DNA of 64,000 nt from Phycomyces blakesleeanus NRRL 1555(-) (taxonomy: Eukaryota; Mucoromycota; Mucoromycetes; Mucorales; Phycomycetaceae). The position numbers and the translations under genes are program-made. Of the stretch, positions 10,332 through 23,037 are shown piece by piece; positions within the stretch are counted from its first letter, which is position 1; the number at the start of each line of letters is the position of its first letter. The notes under the pieces are model-generated. The model saw only the letters and a list, made by a program, of their open reading frames with translations, did no database searches and was not told the DNA's origin. The stretch is from the NCBI RefSeq assembly GCF_001638985.1, contig NW_017265138.1, positions 1,789,993-1,853,992 of the forward strand, written 5' to 3'.

Positions 10332-11010
10332 TGATGTTTTTGTCATGTGTGCTGTAAACAAGTGTGGATTTGGTCAGTTTCTGGTGAGGGATACCGGACA
10401 GTGGATTCCTTCGGTGGTTTGGTCCGGCGGTGAGCTGTGACGGGTGGTACCGGACTCGTGGGCGTTGACGTCGACGGTGAGTCGACCGAGTGACGTGTCT
10501 CGAGGGACAAGAGTGGTCCCCCAGGTTTCTTGGGAAATCTTGCTCCCGATACCCCTATACCCAAACCCCCCAATATAATTCTGTTCCTTAAAATTAAAAT
10601 ACCCATCTACATCGTCATCTCAGAAACACCTGTCACCCACTAAAAACATTATATCTCTTTCCCCTAATTTCATATACTTCTTTATTGCCGACATTTATTT
10701 ACACTATTTTTTATTAATTTTATTAGATTCCATTATTATACTATTATTATATTTTTTACTTTACTTTATTACATTATTATTATATTATTACTTTACTTCT
10801 ATCCTACCTCACTATATTTTTACTTTATCTTTATTCAATTATTATATTTTTACTATACTTTTATTTTACTCTCTCTATATTTTTCTATTCTACTTCTACT
10901 ATCAATACCAGTTACACGTAGTAAAATTTTCACTTGATTTTCTTTTCTTTTTCTCAAAAAATTATTTTAACCAAATATTTTTGTTTATAAAATAAACAAT
11001 CTTTTCAATC
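10332..11010. repeat. repeat R, GC-richer copy
   Basis: The first ~270 bases are GC-rich for this genome and are followed by a long T/C-rich plus strand ending in an AATAAAAT-like stretch. It matches 12855-13560 along most of its length, including ttcttgggaaatcttg and the cacgtagtaaaa block. I see no protein in it. The antisense open frame at 10343-10606 is not conserved in the other copy. Confidence 0.8.
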
Positions 11011-11800
11011 AATAAAATCATCATTCTATCTTTGATTGTATTTTATTTTGTCCATTATTATTCTTATTCTTCATTCATATACAGTATTCTTGTTCTTTGG
11101 AGTGTTGTTTATTGATCTTGACATATTTTGTTTCTCTGTTTTCTCTTTTCTGTCTTTCTCAAACCTTGTTGTTATCACAATTTCTATTTTTATCTTCTTC
11201 CTATTTTTTCTACCTGTCTGTCACTAATTCTTATCTGTCAAATTATCTATTCTTTTCGATTCTTGCTGTATTTTTATTCTTGTATTTTGTAATCCACATT
11301 AAATTTATTTGCCAAGTGGTACTGTTACAATTCACAAAAAACAAACACATCACACGTCATTTTTTTGTCACAAGTGTTGGAAACAAATGAAGCTGTGGGC
11401 TATGTTGTAGTGTCTTGTACCAGAGGGTCAGTCTGCTTAGTGAGTTTGTCCAGTGGTTTGTTGTAACATGTTGTTCTGATTATGAGAGACTGACATCAAC
11501 AGTTTGTTGATGTCTTGTTGTACCCTCGGTTGTAAGAGGAGATTTTTCCATGCACAGAGAAAATCTTGTTTCTATTCCCTGTTCCTTTTACATACTGTTG
11601 TATATGAGAGAAAAATGAGATGTAAAGTAAATAAAATGCAGATGAGAGTACAGCGAGACTTTGTTTTATTAGAAGAAGTGAAAGAATCAGAAAAGAGATA
11701 CTGTTATATTGCTATTAGTATTATGCGTTTATATAGACATTGTATTTAGCTTGGTGATGATATGATGATATTATGTAATGTCTGTTTCTCTACCATTATC
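11011..11800. repeat. T/C-rich repeat sequence
   Basis: 11011-11370 resembles 12510-12850 (shared order of ttctttgg, ttgttgatctt, tttatttgcca and gttacaat blocks), so repeat R probably extends through here. Around 11655-11700 is gagactttgttttattagaag, reminiscent of the R/U5 end of the LTR family at 17126 in minus orientation. No coding call is supported. Confidence 0.5.
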
Positions 11801-11804
11801 TTCT

Positions 11805-12192
11805 ATGATTTAGTTCTTATGTTTTTAGTGTTATTGACTAAAGTCTTAGTATTTGTCTTAGTATGTTCTTTACGTAATTTCCTTGTATAAGGGAAGATAT
11901 ATCTTTTAGTATCATTACTAGTTGTCGGTAACTCAATGTATGTATTTATTGAGTGTCTGTACTTTTAATTTAAATCTACAATTATGTTGGATACAACAAT
12001 ATTCTATGATTTAGCTCTTATGTTTTTAGTGTTATTGACTAGAGTCTTAGTATTTGTCTTAATATGTTCTTTACGTAATTTTATTATATAAGAAAATATA
12101 TATACTTTAGTATTGTTACTAGTTGTCAGTAATGCAATGTATGTATTTATTGAGTGTCTGTACTTTTAATTTAAATCTATGATTATGTTGGA
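11805..12192. repeat. tandem duplication of a ~194-bp unit
   Basis: The segment starting at about 11805 (tctatgatttagttcttat) ends near 11997 in gttggatacaaca. It is followed at once by a second copy (tctatgatttagctcttat onward) ending gttggatataaca. The copies differ by scattered substitutions and a small indel. The ends look LTR-like, but this is not proven. Confidence 0.8.
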
Positions 12193-12854
12193 TATAACAC
12201 ACACTATATCTTTTTCTTTTCTCTTTGTTAACATATTTATCTATATTGTACTCCTTCAAAATCATGATCACCAATACTAGTAACATTCCTCATCTACAAT
12301 GTACATAATTCATCTTGCTGACATCTTTGCACAATATCAGTACTTTTATTATTATATTTTTACCATATATTTATTTATATATTTTATTTTTGCCATATCA
12401 ATTAATCATCATTCTATTTTTTGCTATCTTTATTTTTCTAAACTTCTATTATCAACTTTAAATCTCTTTATCTTTAAAAGAGAAGCAATTTTATTCAATA
12501 AAATATCATTTTTTAATCAATTTCAGTATCTTTTTCTTGTTTTCTTCTCTTTGTGATTTATAATATCTTGCAATATAACACATTAGTTCTTTGGTTTTAG
12601 GAAGGTTGTTTGTTGATTTTGGTCTTCTTGTTGGCTATTACTTTTCTGTTTTTGTCATTCTGTTTTTATATGTTTTTCTCTCTCTCTCACTTTTAATAAC
12701 AATTCTATAGATTGTTCTCTCTTTTCTTACCTGTCAACTATTGCTGTATGTCATCTTTTACTGTATTCGTCTTCTATTCTATTCTATTATTATTGTATTT
12801 TATTTGCCAGATAATCTGTTACAATCTACAATAAATCTAACATATCATACATTA

Positions 12855-13560
12855 TTTTTGACATATGTATTGTAGTTAGATGTGACATCAAGCAGCTTCT
12901 GGTAAAAGACACTGGATAGTAGATCTCTTTAGTGGTTTGGTCTAGTGGTTAGTTATGATGGATGATACTGGACTCGTGAGCATTTATGTTGACAGTGAGT
13001 TGACTAGGTGATGTGTCTTTAGTAAACAGGAGTAGTTCCCCAAGATTTCTTGGGAAATCTTGTTCCTGATACCCTTTATTCCCAAACCCCAACTTATATC
13101 CCACCCTTAAAAATTAGAATACTCATCTACATTGCTATCTTAGAAGCACCTGTCACCCACTAAAACTTATACTTCTTTCTTCTAATTTTATATACTTGTT
13201 TGTTGCTGATATCTCTTTACAATATTTTTTATTACATTTTTATTAGATTTCATTATTATACTATCACTATATTTTTTATTTTATTTTATTTCACTACACT
13301 ATTATTATATTATTACTTTACTTTACTTCTATTCTATCTCACTATATTTTTACTTCATCTTTATTCAATTATTATATTTTTATTATACTTTTCTTCATTC
13401 TCTTTATATTTTTATTATATTTATCTATTCCACTTCTACTATTAACATCAGTTGCACGTAGTAAAAAAATTCACATAGCTTTCTTTTTGTTTTCTCAAAA
13501 AATTATTTAACCAAATATTTTTGTTTATAAAAGAAATAATCTTTTTATTCAATAAAATTA
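12855..13560. repeat. repeat R, C/G-depleted copy
   Basis: Aligns with 10336-11010, but many C and G of that copy read T and A here. Comparing 10421-10453 with 12939-12971 I count 10 differences in 33 positions, nine of them C to T or G to A in the direction of this copy. Gene-free. Confidence 0.8.
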
Positions 13561-13991
13561 TTATTATATAGCATTCAGGACAGCCTCAAAATTATTTTCC
13601 TGTCCTAGTTTTTAAATGCCGCATAGTAAAAAATAAAAATAATTTCACATATATTTGCCTTGACAAGAAATAAGTCCAACTTATATTTGTGCAGGACTTC
13701 ACAAGCTCAAATGTAATATAAAATAGTATAAAAGAAATAATCCAGAACAGTAAGAAAAGAAGTCTGTAATTCAAAAAATATTTAATATAGTATAAAATAA
13801 TCTATATAAATTATACTTGTCATACACAACTTATATACACAATACTTATACTTCTTTACGTTTAAAGCCATATATTCGTCAAAATACATATAATTATTCC
13901 AACAAACAAAAACAATTATAGATAAAAAAAGGTTTTAAATGTTCTATTGAAGTAACTTTTTATATAAACTTAAGTTTTTTGATGTTTTTTA

Positions 13992-16227
13992 TTAGCTGGT
14001 AAATATGCTGTTTTGGTTTTTTCCTAAGAAATCTAATGTCTTTCTCCCCAAGACCCTCCTCTCCTCTGCCAAGTGCATTGCCATTTCCTCAGACAACTCA
14101 CTTTCCCTCGCATGCTTTTTAATAGCAATTATTACACGGCATCTTCTGGCAAAGAAAGTGTCATCTTGGCTATGCCATCCCGGTTGAAGTCTCTCTAACT
14201 CAACCACAGACTTCGCACCATTCAGGTCAAAATGCCACTCTCTCCAAAGATCGGGAATTGTTTTCACTCCTCTACTCATGCGATATTATAGAGGAGGTGA
14301 TGCTATTGTCTGTTGTTGATGTTGTTGTGACTGTATTGGCTGTGTTGGTGTGTTTGTAAATTGTATAGCCTGTATACTTCCAGATTCTCCAATGTTGGTC
14401 TCAGAGTTCATTGTAAATATTGGCATCTGAAAGTCTGGCCCACCTGAGACTGACAGGATTATACTTAATGGAGCAAGGCCAGAAGTGATATCCCTTAAGC
14501 CAGTAAAAAGTTGCTGCATGGTTTCTTTCAGCCCACTTGACTCTGACTGTATCTGGGCTTGTATAGTCTTGAGGGATCGGTGGAGCATTGGGGCAGTAGT
14601 ACGAAGTTGTAGAGTTGTAGGATTGTCTTCTCTGACTTCGACAATATGGGCTTTAAGATCCCTAATTTATGCAAAAATAAAGGATATTAGATAACGTTGA
14701 TAGGTTTATTATGTCTACTAAAAAAAATATTATTTTTCTTACCTTTCAAACTGAATATACAAAGGGTCCTCAAAAAGAGCGTGCTGCCAGATTGGGTGGG
14801 TAGGGTGGTGAAGGCGCATCAAGACCAAGACTTGAAGAAAGACTTTTCTTAAAACAAGCATAAGCTTCAAGAAGCAGTTGGCAGAGTTAGTGTCTTGAGT
14901 CTTGTTTGCATTGATCTTATCGAGCCAAAACTTGACCTGAGGGAAAACCTTCTTCAACAACTCAACAGGGGGCTCCTTCATGGCTCTTGGCAAGAAGAAG
15001 TGCCCTGCACTTTCCAGAAAGCTGGCCATCTTTCGCATTACCTCATGCAGTAAACCAGTCAGGTAAGCACCATTCATTGTTAAGTTGTTTCATCGGCCTA
15101 AACGTCGAATCTGGGCCTCATCAACACCATCTAAATTGGCCATTCTGGCACCAGCACCTCTAGCAATGTGGGTCACTTTGAATGAGCAGATCTTGCAGAA
15201 AGCAAGCCCTTTATTGAAAGCCTTGTTATGAGCAGAGTAGCCCCACTCTTTGGCTCGATCGGTTCCTGACTTAAGAACCTTGATATCAAACCAGTCTTTT
15301 GACTTGGTAAACACAGGGAACGGCTCGTTTTCCACATGGAAGCATTAGAAGAAGTATGCAGCAAGCATCATGACTGGGCAGATCTCAACAAGCTTGTTAC
15401 AGAGACAGCCACTCACTTCCAATCGGCCATGCTGGTTCGTTTTTCCTTGTCGCATAATAAAAACAAGCGCGGGACAAGGAGAAGGACCTTCACTCTGAAG
15501 ATCTACAGTTTGCAAATCTGGTAGCTCGGCCATTCGTGCTGACTGCCCACGCAAAAGGAGAAAGTGAGACAGCAGGAAGGAAAGGCTGTTTCTCAAGTCT
15601 GTTCCAGTCTTTTCGCTGAAGTAGTAGTCAACAAGCATGGTCATTTCTTGGGTGGTGATATATCTATCGTTGAAAGAGAGCTTTCCATGATCAATATATT
15701 TGGATTTGCGTTTATGCTCTTCATTGTTTTTGGCTGCCTGGATGAGACCAACACATTTGGGGCGAGGATGGGGGTTGCTGTTAATACCCTTCATGCATTG
15801 TTGAGTCCAAAGGTCAGTAATGGTGGCCAAGTAAAGCTCCAACGTTGAGCTGCTAATGGTTCTTGCTGTTGTCTCGCCTTTTCTGATGTACTTGCTTTTA
15901 CAGGAATTGACCTTTTGTTTTGTTTAAAAAACGGAGAAGTTAATTAGCTTATCCAAAAGGATGGGTAATTGTTTTTTTGTAACTTACGTTTTCATGCAAA
16001 AATAAATGAAGTTTGGATCCATTTACAGTGTATCTGCCCTCATCACTAGCATCAAACTTTTCATCGCACCAGACACGATACTCATTCTGCTTGGACTCAT
16101 AAGTCTTCTTGGTGTTCTCTGGTCTTGACTCCTGAACATTTTGGGTAGTCTGAGCTTGAGCAGCTCTCATCTGTGTATTGACAACAAGATTTCCGGAAGG
16201 ATAAAATCTGGGGAGTTGAGTGTTCAT
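13992..16227 (-). pseudogene. Crypton-type tyrosine recombinase, three stops
   Basis: Three exons read on the minus strand: 16227-15988, 15911-14743 and 14661-13992 (693 codons with stops included), with clean GTAAG donors and phase continuity. The N-terminus resembles an NDC10/DUF3504 core-binding region. The recombinase part shows the Arg (LLLRGQSARMAEL), H-x-x-R (THIARGAGAR) and tyrosine (TMNGAYL) elements of the RHRY site. A coiled-coil-like linker and a GCR1_C-like domain (PDLWREWHFDLNGAK) follow. Internal stops are TAA at 15345-15347, TGA at 15090-15092 (inside the LGR-x-NN motif where Trp is usual) and TAA at 14286-14288. Cryptons integrate by tyrosine recombination and lack inverted repeats, so I could not define the element ends. 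Confidence 0.8.
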
Positions 16228-17120
16228 TTTTTTAAAATCGAAGTAGAAATAATAGTAAGATGAGATAGAACCATTGTTGCCTATGATTTCTGGAGTATAT
16301 ATACCTTTTTCAAAGTGAATATTGGTAAAAATAAATCAAAGTGTTAGTAATATACTGCCAAGAAGCAATGTCTTTGGTTATCATGTCAAACCAATCCTTG
16401 TAAAAGAAGACCACACAAATAAAAACGCTTTCTGTTTGTGTAGCAGTGTAAACCAATAATATTGTCTCTTTTATTCCATATATAGAAATAGCACTTGTAC
16501 TATTTATATACTTCTTTGTTTTATTTAAAAAATGATAACGTTTAACCATATATTTTGCTGTAATAACAGTAAGTTAAAGCAAAAACATTACAAGAAAGTG
16601 TTTACGCATATAAAACCTTTGATATTTCTCATAAAAGAGCAATATGTGTAAAATAATAGTGGCAGAAGCAATGCCGAAAAAGGGTATTCTTCTAAGCCAA
16701 TGAAAATTGTTTATATCCGTTTTTATTTATATCTCCCAGGAATGAATTTTGGTGCTGTCCTGGTGCGATTCCTCTGCTTGTGCTCCGATATAACTCCTTA
16801 TTATTTGTATCATGCTATAAAGAGAGAATGATACACAATCCCAAGAAATTATTTACAGCAATTAGTTTCCAGCATACCCAGAAGATGTCAGACTTTGATC
16901 AATACCAAGGGCAACTGCACAAAATACTAATTTTTTTTCATATATTATAAAATAAATGACTTTTGTTTTTATGTTTTAGTAGTTTGAGAATCTTAAAGGG
17001 CGTTTTGGATACATTTTTTTAAATATGAAAAATAGATATTTCTGTAGGAATATAGAAATGGAAAAACATTGCAATAATTTTTCCCTCTTACTTTAGAAAT
17101 ACCTTGAGACTGCATATAAG
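16228..17120. other. gene-free AT-rich stretch
   Basis: No recognisable feature. It may include the upstream end of the Crypton, whose boundary cannot be seen. Confidence 0.5.
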
Positions 17121-17125
17121 CTGCT

Positions 17126-17372
17126 TGTTATATTTAGGTTTAATTTAGAGAAGAGATAAAGAAATAAAGTGAGACTTTGTATAGTGGTTTTATTGAGAGA
17201 GAAAAAGAGAAAGTTGGTATCAGTTAAGATAGTGTTCTAACTATGACAGTTATGCCCTTTTTATAAGGCTTCTTTACTCTTAGGTCTGTATTTATCATTG
17301 GCTCCCGAGATTAATGCTGTGTTTTTGATAGGACTTGTTTTATAAAAATTTATATGACTGTCAAATACAACA
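17126..17372 (-). mobile_element. solo LTR, family B
   Basis: A 247-bp LTR in minus orientation (its RNA-sense start, TGTTGTATTTGAC, is at the right end), flanked by the perfect 5-base duplication ctgct (17121-17125 and 17373-17377). In sense it contains TATAAAAAGGG, AATAAAA and caaagtctcacttt. The relic at 18896 starts with the same 13 bases, which fixes the terminus. Confidence 0.88.
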
Positions 17373-17377
17373 CTGCT

Positions 17378-18895
17378 CTTTACTCATAAATAAAAAGCGT
17401 TTCTTTTTCTAAGAAAACTCAATCTGCTCTTGTCATTATATCTTTGTTTCTTAAGACTTTCTTTTCTTATTATATTCATTTATTAGAGTGTATTTACTTT
17501 TTAACTGGTATTAATATTATAATTTTGACATTAAGTCGTAAATCATACTTGTTTAGCTCTTAGCTGTTCTTTTCTTTTTATACTAGAACTTTAGAACTTT
17601 CTACTAAATTAGCTCTATGTAACTCTGACACAGCTTACCCAGCAGTATGATATAATTATATTAACAATCTTTGTGATATTATCTACAATACTAACTATAA
17701 CAATTATTGATCTGATTATTGTATTTGATATATATGGGCAACCACTGTGATACAAAAAGAAGAACATATTATTGTAACAGTCTATTTGATAGAATAATCT
17801 TTATGCATAATAGTTATTGTAAAAGATATAAGCTGAATATAATTAGATAAATCCTATTAGATATAAATACTCTCTATTTATTGACTTTTTTTAATCAGTT
17901 TTGATTCAGCTAATATCTCAATAAAATTATCTTGAGTCTCAAAGTACTTATCAAGCTTCCAATTCTCCCCAAAATACAGCAACAATCACTTAATTGCTTA
18001 TATGTATTTTACATGCTGACAAGATGATAGCTACTAAGCTATCCCAATAGGAATATGCTCTTATATGGGATAAATTCAACAGCCAAGTGTCTGGATCACT
18101 ACAACTACTTTATACATTGTTTTTTGTGAAATTGTATTCAACTTTGATGCATTAATTAAACAACTGGCTGTTAGTTATTATCATATTAAGTATGCATATA
18201 TATGTGTTTCTCTAAAAGATCTACTAACAAAAAATCTTAGATATATAAATAACAACTTTTTGTAGTTAGTTGTCTTGTCCGATTCCAGAAAGCTGTCACG
18301 CTGTGTTTCGGGTCTCTCCATCTTCTGTCTGTCTAAAGAGCACACCATCTTTAATTCTTTCCTCACCTCATCAATTGCAAAATGTCACGATACCCTTCAT
18401 ATACTGTATTTTTCCCATTACTTACTTCAAGAACTTTACCCTAGCTTTTTCTATTTTTTATCTCGCTCTCATCTTTCCTTAAAACATTCTTTAAGAAAAA
18501 CATATAAATATTTACAAACAATTCATAAATAAAGAACAACTTTGAAACCCTACTCTTAAAAAATATGATAATCTGGTGTGGAAAATACACCCTTTTCTTG
18601 AAGAACAATTCTATTTGCTTGCGAAGCTACGAATTATTGGATTTAGTATTTAGATAAAGCACTCTGTTAGTTTTCCCTCTTTTTCCACATCTATTTCTTT
18701 CTTGCAATTTCTTAATCTCGCTCTCTCTCTCTCTCTTGGTTTTCAGCCAAAATCTCTATTTCAACAATCTCTCTTCTTCTTGGACAATTACATCCACAGG
18801 ATACCACACCGCGTGACAAAGTCAACTCATTTAGACTTAGTTCTAATAGACATTGTTAGTAAGTTAAAAGATCTTGAGACTTATAGCTTGTATTA
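17378..18895. other. gene-free AT-rich stretch
   Basis: No coding sequence or repeat that I can name. Short open frames around 18181-18911 look random and overlap on both strands. Confidence 0.5.
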
Positions 18896-19155
18896 TGTTG
18901 TATTTGACTAGTCACTGGAAAATTTATAAAATAAGTATAATAATAAACACCGTGTTAACCTCAGGGACCAATATCATTAGCAGACCTGAAGGTAGAAGAA
19001 ACCTATAAAAGAGTATGTAACTGACATACTCAGGATCTTATCTTGGTTGATACCAAAAGATCTCTTTTTCTCACTTAGATAAAAACACTCTAAAACAAGT
19101 CTCACTTACTCTCTACGTCTATCAAATCTCCTATATTTTATATACCTACACACAA
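18896..19155 (+). mobile_element. LTR relic, family B
   Basis: Starts TGTTGTATTTGAC and follows the solo LTR at 17126-17372 in order: TTTATAAAA, ggaccaat, CTATAAAAGAG, gttgatacc, cttttctc, caagtctcactta. It is diverged, the right end is approximate, and no target duplication is seen. Confidence 0.75.
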
Positions 19156-19163
19156 TACTTTTT

Positions 19164-19290
19164 ATTGTAAATAGATATTGATTTGTTCTGAATTTGAGAG
19201 TAAGACTGAATAACAAATAATTTACATTTACCTATTCCCGTCAAACAGATTCATCTTTACGATGCTATTTAATGTGGATAATATTATATC
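19164..19290 (+). mobile_element. LTR fragment related to element 1
   Basis: About 125 bases resemble the first part of the element 1 LTR (tattgat..tgctgaatctgagagtaagactga and ctattcccgtcaaacagat). It directly abuts the family B relic and lacks the rest of the LTR. Confidence 0.75.
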
Positions 19291-20479
19291 TTTATTTATT
19301 TCTTTTTCTTTCTTTAATATCAGCGTGTTTGTAAGGATCAATAGAAAGTTATTAAAATCATCTAAGCTACGTTAAAGTACTTGAAACTCATGAAATATAA
19401 TTGAAATATAAATATTTTATTGTTTGTTTTTGACAATATTATTTTTCATATGGTAAAAAATCAATTCAATCCAATACAATAAAAAAATAAAACAGTTCTT
19501 TCAATCTGGTAAATAAAATCAAGAGAACAAACTAGCATTGAATACAGTAGAGCAAAAGAAATGACGTAGTGAAAAAAAGTAGTACCTATATCTCTAATCG
19601 AGCTATGCAAACTCATATCTGCCATTTTTTTTTACAAGTTAAAAAAAAATGACAGTTATGCCACCACTTTTTTAACCGTATTGTGTAAGCTCATTTAGAG
19701 TCAATCGTAACTAAACTATTTATTCTATTTTCATAGTTTGGAAACTGACAGCCACTTTACACCAAGACTTTGTGTATCTGTTTCAAGGATAATAAACATC
19801 GATTCAAACATAGTATCCTACTGTTGATCAAAATAATATATTCCTAAACACATGATGAGATAATCGTTATCATCTACATTCTAGACACATTTTATCTAGA
19901 CCAAACTATTTAATTCTAGCAGTGTTAGTTCAAATACATATTGACAATAATGAAAATGACAAAGACCTTGATAAGGTAATTTTTTTTCTTGGATGTAAGA
20001 TACATGACGGAAACCCGTCTCACATTTAGCGACTGATATCTCTCTGTTAGGTTTCTGGTCTATCTAGAAAGAAAAGGTTGAAATAGAAAAAAGCTTTTTT
20101 AATTCTTTATATTGAAAGGAGTAATTCAATACGTATACTGTCAAAGTAAAAGAATACACACATACACAATATTTTCATATTCTTTTAGAGTAGCTTTGCT
20201 CAAAGCAGTTTAATCTTTGAGCTAGAAAAGATTATGCAAGTTTTTTTTTTAAAAAAAAGTATGTATACATATAAAAGTTCACTATTAGAATTATATAGCA
20301 TTCTTAAATTGATAATATTTTGTAGTGACATCCATGACATTTGTATGTTTTGAGCAATTTTACGTTTATAGACTTTACTATCATTTTTTTTATCCACTGA
20401 GAAGCCTAATAAGTACACGGATTTTTGTGCAGTGACATTTTTTGGGATTGATAATCAAGTAGATATTAATCAGAGTTTT
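19291..20479. other. gene-free stretch
   Basis: AT-rich, with no gene or repeat that I recognise. The 3' remainder of the degraded Gypsy element to the right might extend here beyond recognition. Confidence 0.4.
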
Positions 20480-22870
20480 TATCTATTAACAGACATGCTT
20501 AGTATGTTCTTCAAAGCTAGAGATAAAAGAAGAAACAAAATACATGCCAATTTCAACAGCGACTCTTCATGTGGATGGCATGTCTTTAAAGATTAAAGAA
20601 CATCACACGTTTGAATTTGGAAAGGGCTCTAGTTCGAATGGACAACCTCGAAACATGCATTGAAAGTTGTTCTGTATCGATCTTCTTTGGTGATTTTGAA
20701 TTGATGGAAAAGCGCTTTTCAAGTCTAATTCTGTAACTGTTGTTGCACAAGTAATGGTGTCAAAGATGTCTTATATTAATGAAAGCCCCCTTCTTTTTGT
20801 ATTGTTTATTAAGGATATAAACCCAAAAGTGATTTGAGTTCGGTTATTACAGATTCGAAGCTAGTGAATCTTCTATTTCAAGACATCTAACTTTTAAAGT
20901 GGCAATAACAGCGACTCTGTTGGTGATGAAGGGGACATTGTGAAATACATTTTGGGTATGAATGAAAGTGGGAATTTATCATCTGGTAAGTAATGTATTG
21001 ATGTGACGTGGATTCAAACCTGGGTCTTTATCTGCGTTTCGTTTGTGTTTGTGTATTTTATTTTTCATCGCCAAGTGTATGAGGGCTATTCAAGACCGTG
21101 TCTTACTGATTCTTTAACTATAGCCTCTTCTTTTAATCAGCTGTTGACTATCTCATCTATTACTGGTCCTAGAGTATATGGTAGTGAATCTTGTATCTAC
21201 TAGGTTTTTGAACCTTCTGAAGCCTCGAGTTTCATTAATACCTTTTGTAACGTGCAAAACCAAGTTTTGGTATAGCTTCATTTTCTGTTAGGTAGCTTTG
21301 CTATTGTGATAATAAACGAAGCATGTTGACATTTAGTACCATATGGTGAATTACTACGTTCAAGTTTATCATTTATTTTTTGATTTTCTTTATTACTTTT
21401 TTGGATATTACAGTCGACCATTACTCCAGATAAATCGATATTAAAGTACAGGTAGTATATCTTGTTCTAATATTAAGCTATCTTCTTCATTCGTTTCCAT
21501 AAGTTCAAAAGAATATAACAATTCATGCCCATTTTCATATGTTACTTTTAATGGCGCAGTTTTTCCAACACATAAAGAATGGGGGGTTTTTTTTGGCAAA
21601 CAAGAGCTGTCCTTTAACTTTGATGATTGAAGATTTTATTGTATTTGTAAAAAAAAATTAAATTGAGGCAGAAAATTTGTGCTCCCGTGTCGACTAGTCC
21701 TTGCGGTTTATGTTCATTCTGTAAGACGATAGGTGTATACAATGAGAACGGATTCATTTCATCCTTTTGTTTATTAATATTGTTTGACTTACCGAAAGAA
21801 GCATTTTCGAGCGTTTGTGTTATACGGTCCATTGGCTGTATGGTACTGATGGATTTGATGAGTTTGTTTTTTTGCGGCAAAATACTGCTGACAAGTGTGC
21901 TTATGTTGCCACGGTTTGTTGCAGTACCTGCAGGCCTTAGCGGTCGACTTATGCTTTTGCAGAATTTTGCACTCACTCAATGTATGTGTGTTGTTGAACT
22001 TGTGCTGAACACAAAAGCACTTGCCAATCTTTTAAGTCTTCTATGCCAACTTTCTTACTGGTCCCTCTAACCCAATATGGGTTGCTCTTCTTGTGGCTGG
22101 TTGATACACCGTTTGTCAACAAGAGGACTTGTTCGATCGTTTGCGGCATTTCTGTGTGTCTAGCAAACCACGCAAGCTTTATATTGGTGCAAAGGTCGGG
22201 GTACAAACTACTCATGAATATCATGGCGTCAACGAAAACGCCAATCGGGCCATCTTCTCTGCAAGCTTTTTGGAATCGCATGCCGTAGTCAAGGATGCTC
22301 TCGTTGGGTCCCATGGTCATAGTGAGCATACGGGATCCCATTTCGAGCTGGCGATCGAACGAATCAATTTTTTTTTGTGCTCACTTCACTTCATTGACCT
22401 CTGCCCATGAGAGGTCCTTGCCTTGGAGATTTGTCTCATACCAGGGATCGTGGTCATGATCAAATGCCATGGGAGGCCAAATCTTCCAGGAAGAGTCAAT
22501 GGTGCTCTTGCCTGCAGTGAGTACCTTTTTCATGGTGGATAGGAAATGGCCGACTGATTCGAAGACGGGTTCCTTTGAGTGGTGGATGGTCTGGCCGAGG
22601 ACTTGGAATTTTGGGATGTCTTTGAACAATAGAGATACGCCTTCTTGGTTGTTATTGGCTTCTTGAAAGATAGTATCGCGTTCGCTGTATTGGATCCAGT
22701 TTTCTTTTTCTTTTCAGTTGTGTTATTTTGATACATATTTGCCTGGATGTTGTAAGTGCCCGGGTGGCGTAGATGTTTCGTTGTCTGCTCATTCAGACAG
22801 ACTATTAAAGCGCAGAGTTTGATTTCTTGGATGTTGATTAGTCGGGATAGTTTCTTTGACACCTTGTCCT
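20480..22870 (-). pseudogene. shattered Gypsy gag-pol
   Basis: Read on the minus strand the order is gag, zinc knuckle, protease, reverse transcriptase, spread over several frames. Gag: KDIPKFQ and VFESVGHFLSTM (22381-22629), then the region 22341-21973. Knuckle: CRYCNKPWQHKHTC (near 21900), with the same unusual spacing as element 1. Protease: GLVDTGAQIF (near 21680) and LILEQDILPVL (near 21470). RT: SLPYTLGPVIDEIVN (near 21150) and TVTELDLKSAFPSIQ (near 20740), ending near FEEHTKHV (about 20490). Frameshifts and stops are numerous. RNase H, integrase and the 3' LTR are not recognisable. It is a different lineage from element 1. Confidence 0.85.
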
Positions 22871-23037
22871 GTAGAGGGTTTTTAATGTGTTCCGAGGTAA
22901 GGGGTTCAAGATGGATGGATATGGTTGGAGAAATATGGCACGGTTTGAAGGCTAGGTATATAATTCACTTTTAAAAAATGAAGCATTTCCACAGAAAATA
23001 GTTGCGGAAGATAATGAAAATAAAATAAAGTTTGAGA

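Noticed and set aside
10343..10606. 87-aa minus-strand open frame
   Set aside because: Lies in repeat R and is not maintained in the second copy at 12.9 kb.
21000..21030. T-arm-like ggtttgaatcc on the minus strand
   Set aside because: Considered as a tRNA, but no acceptor, D or anticodon stems can be formed around it; it lies inside the degraded RT.
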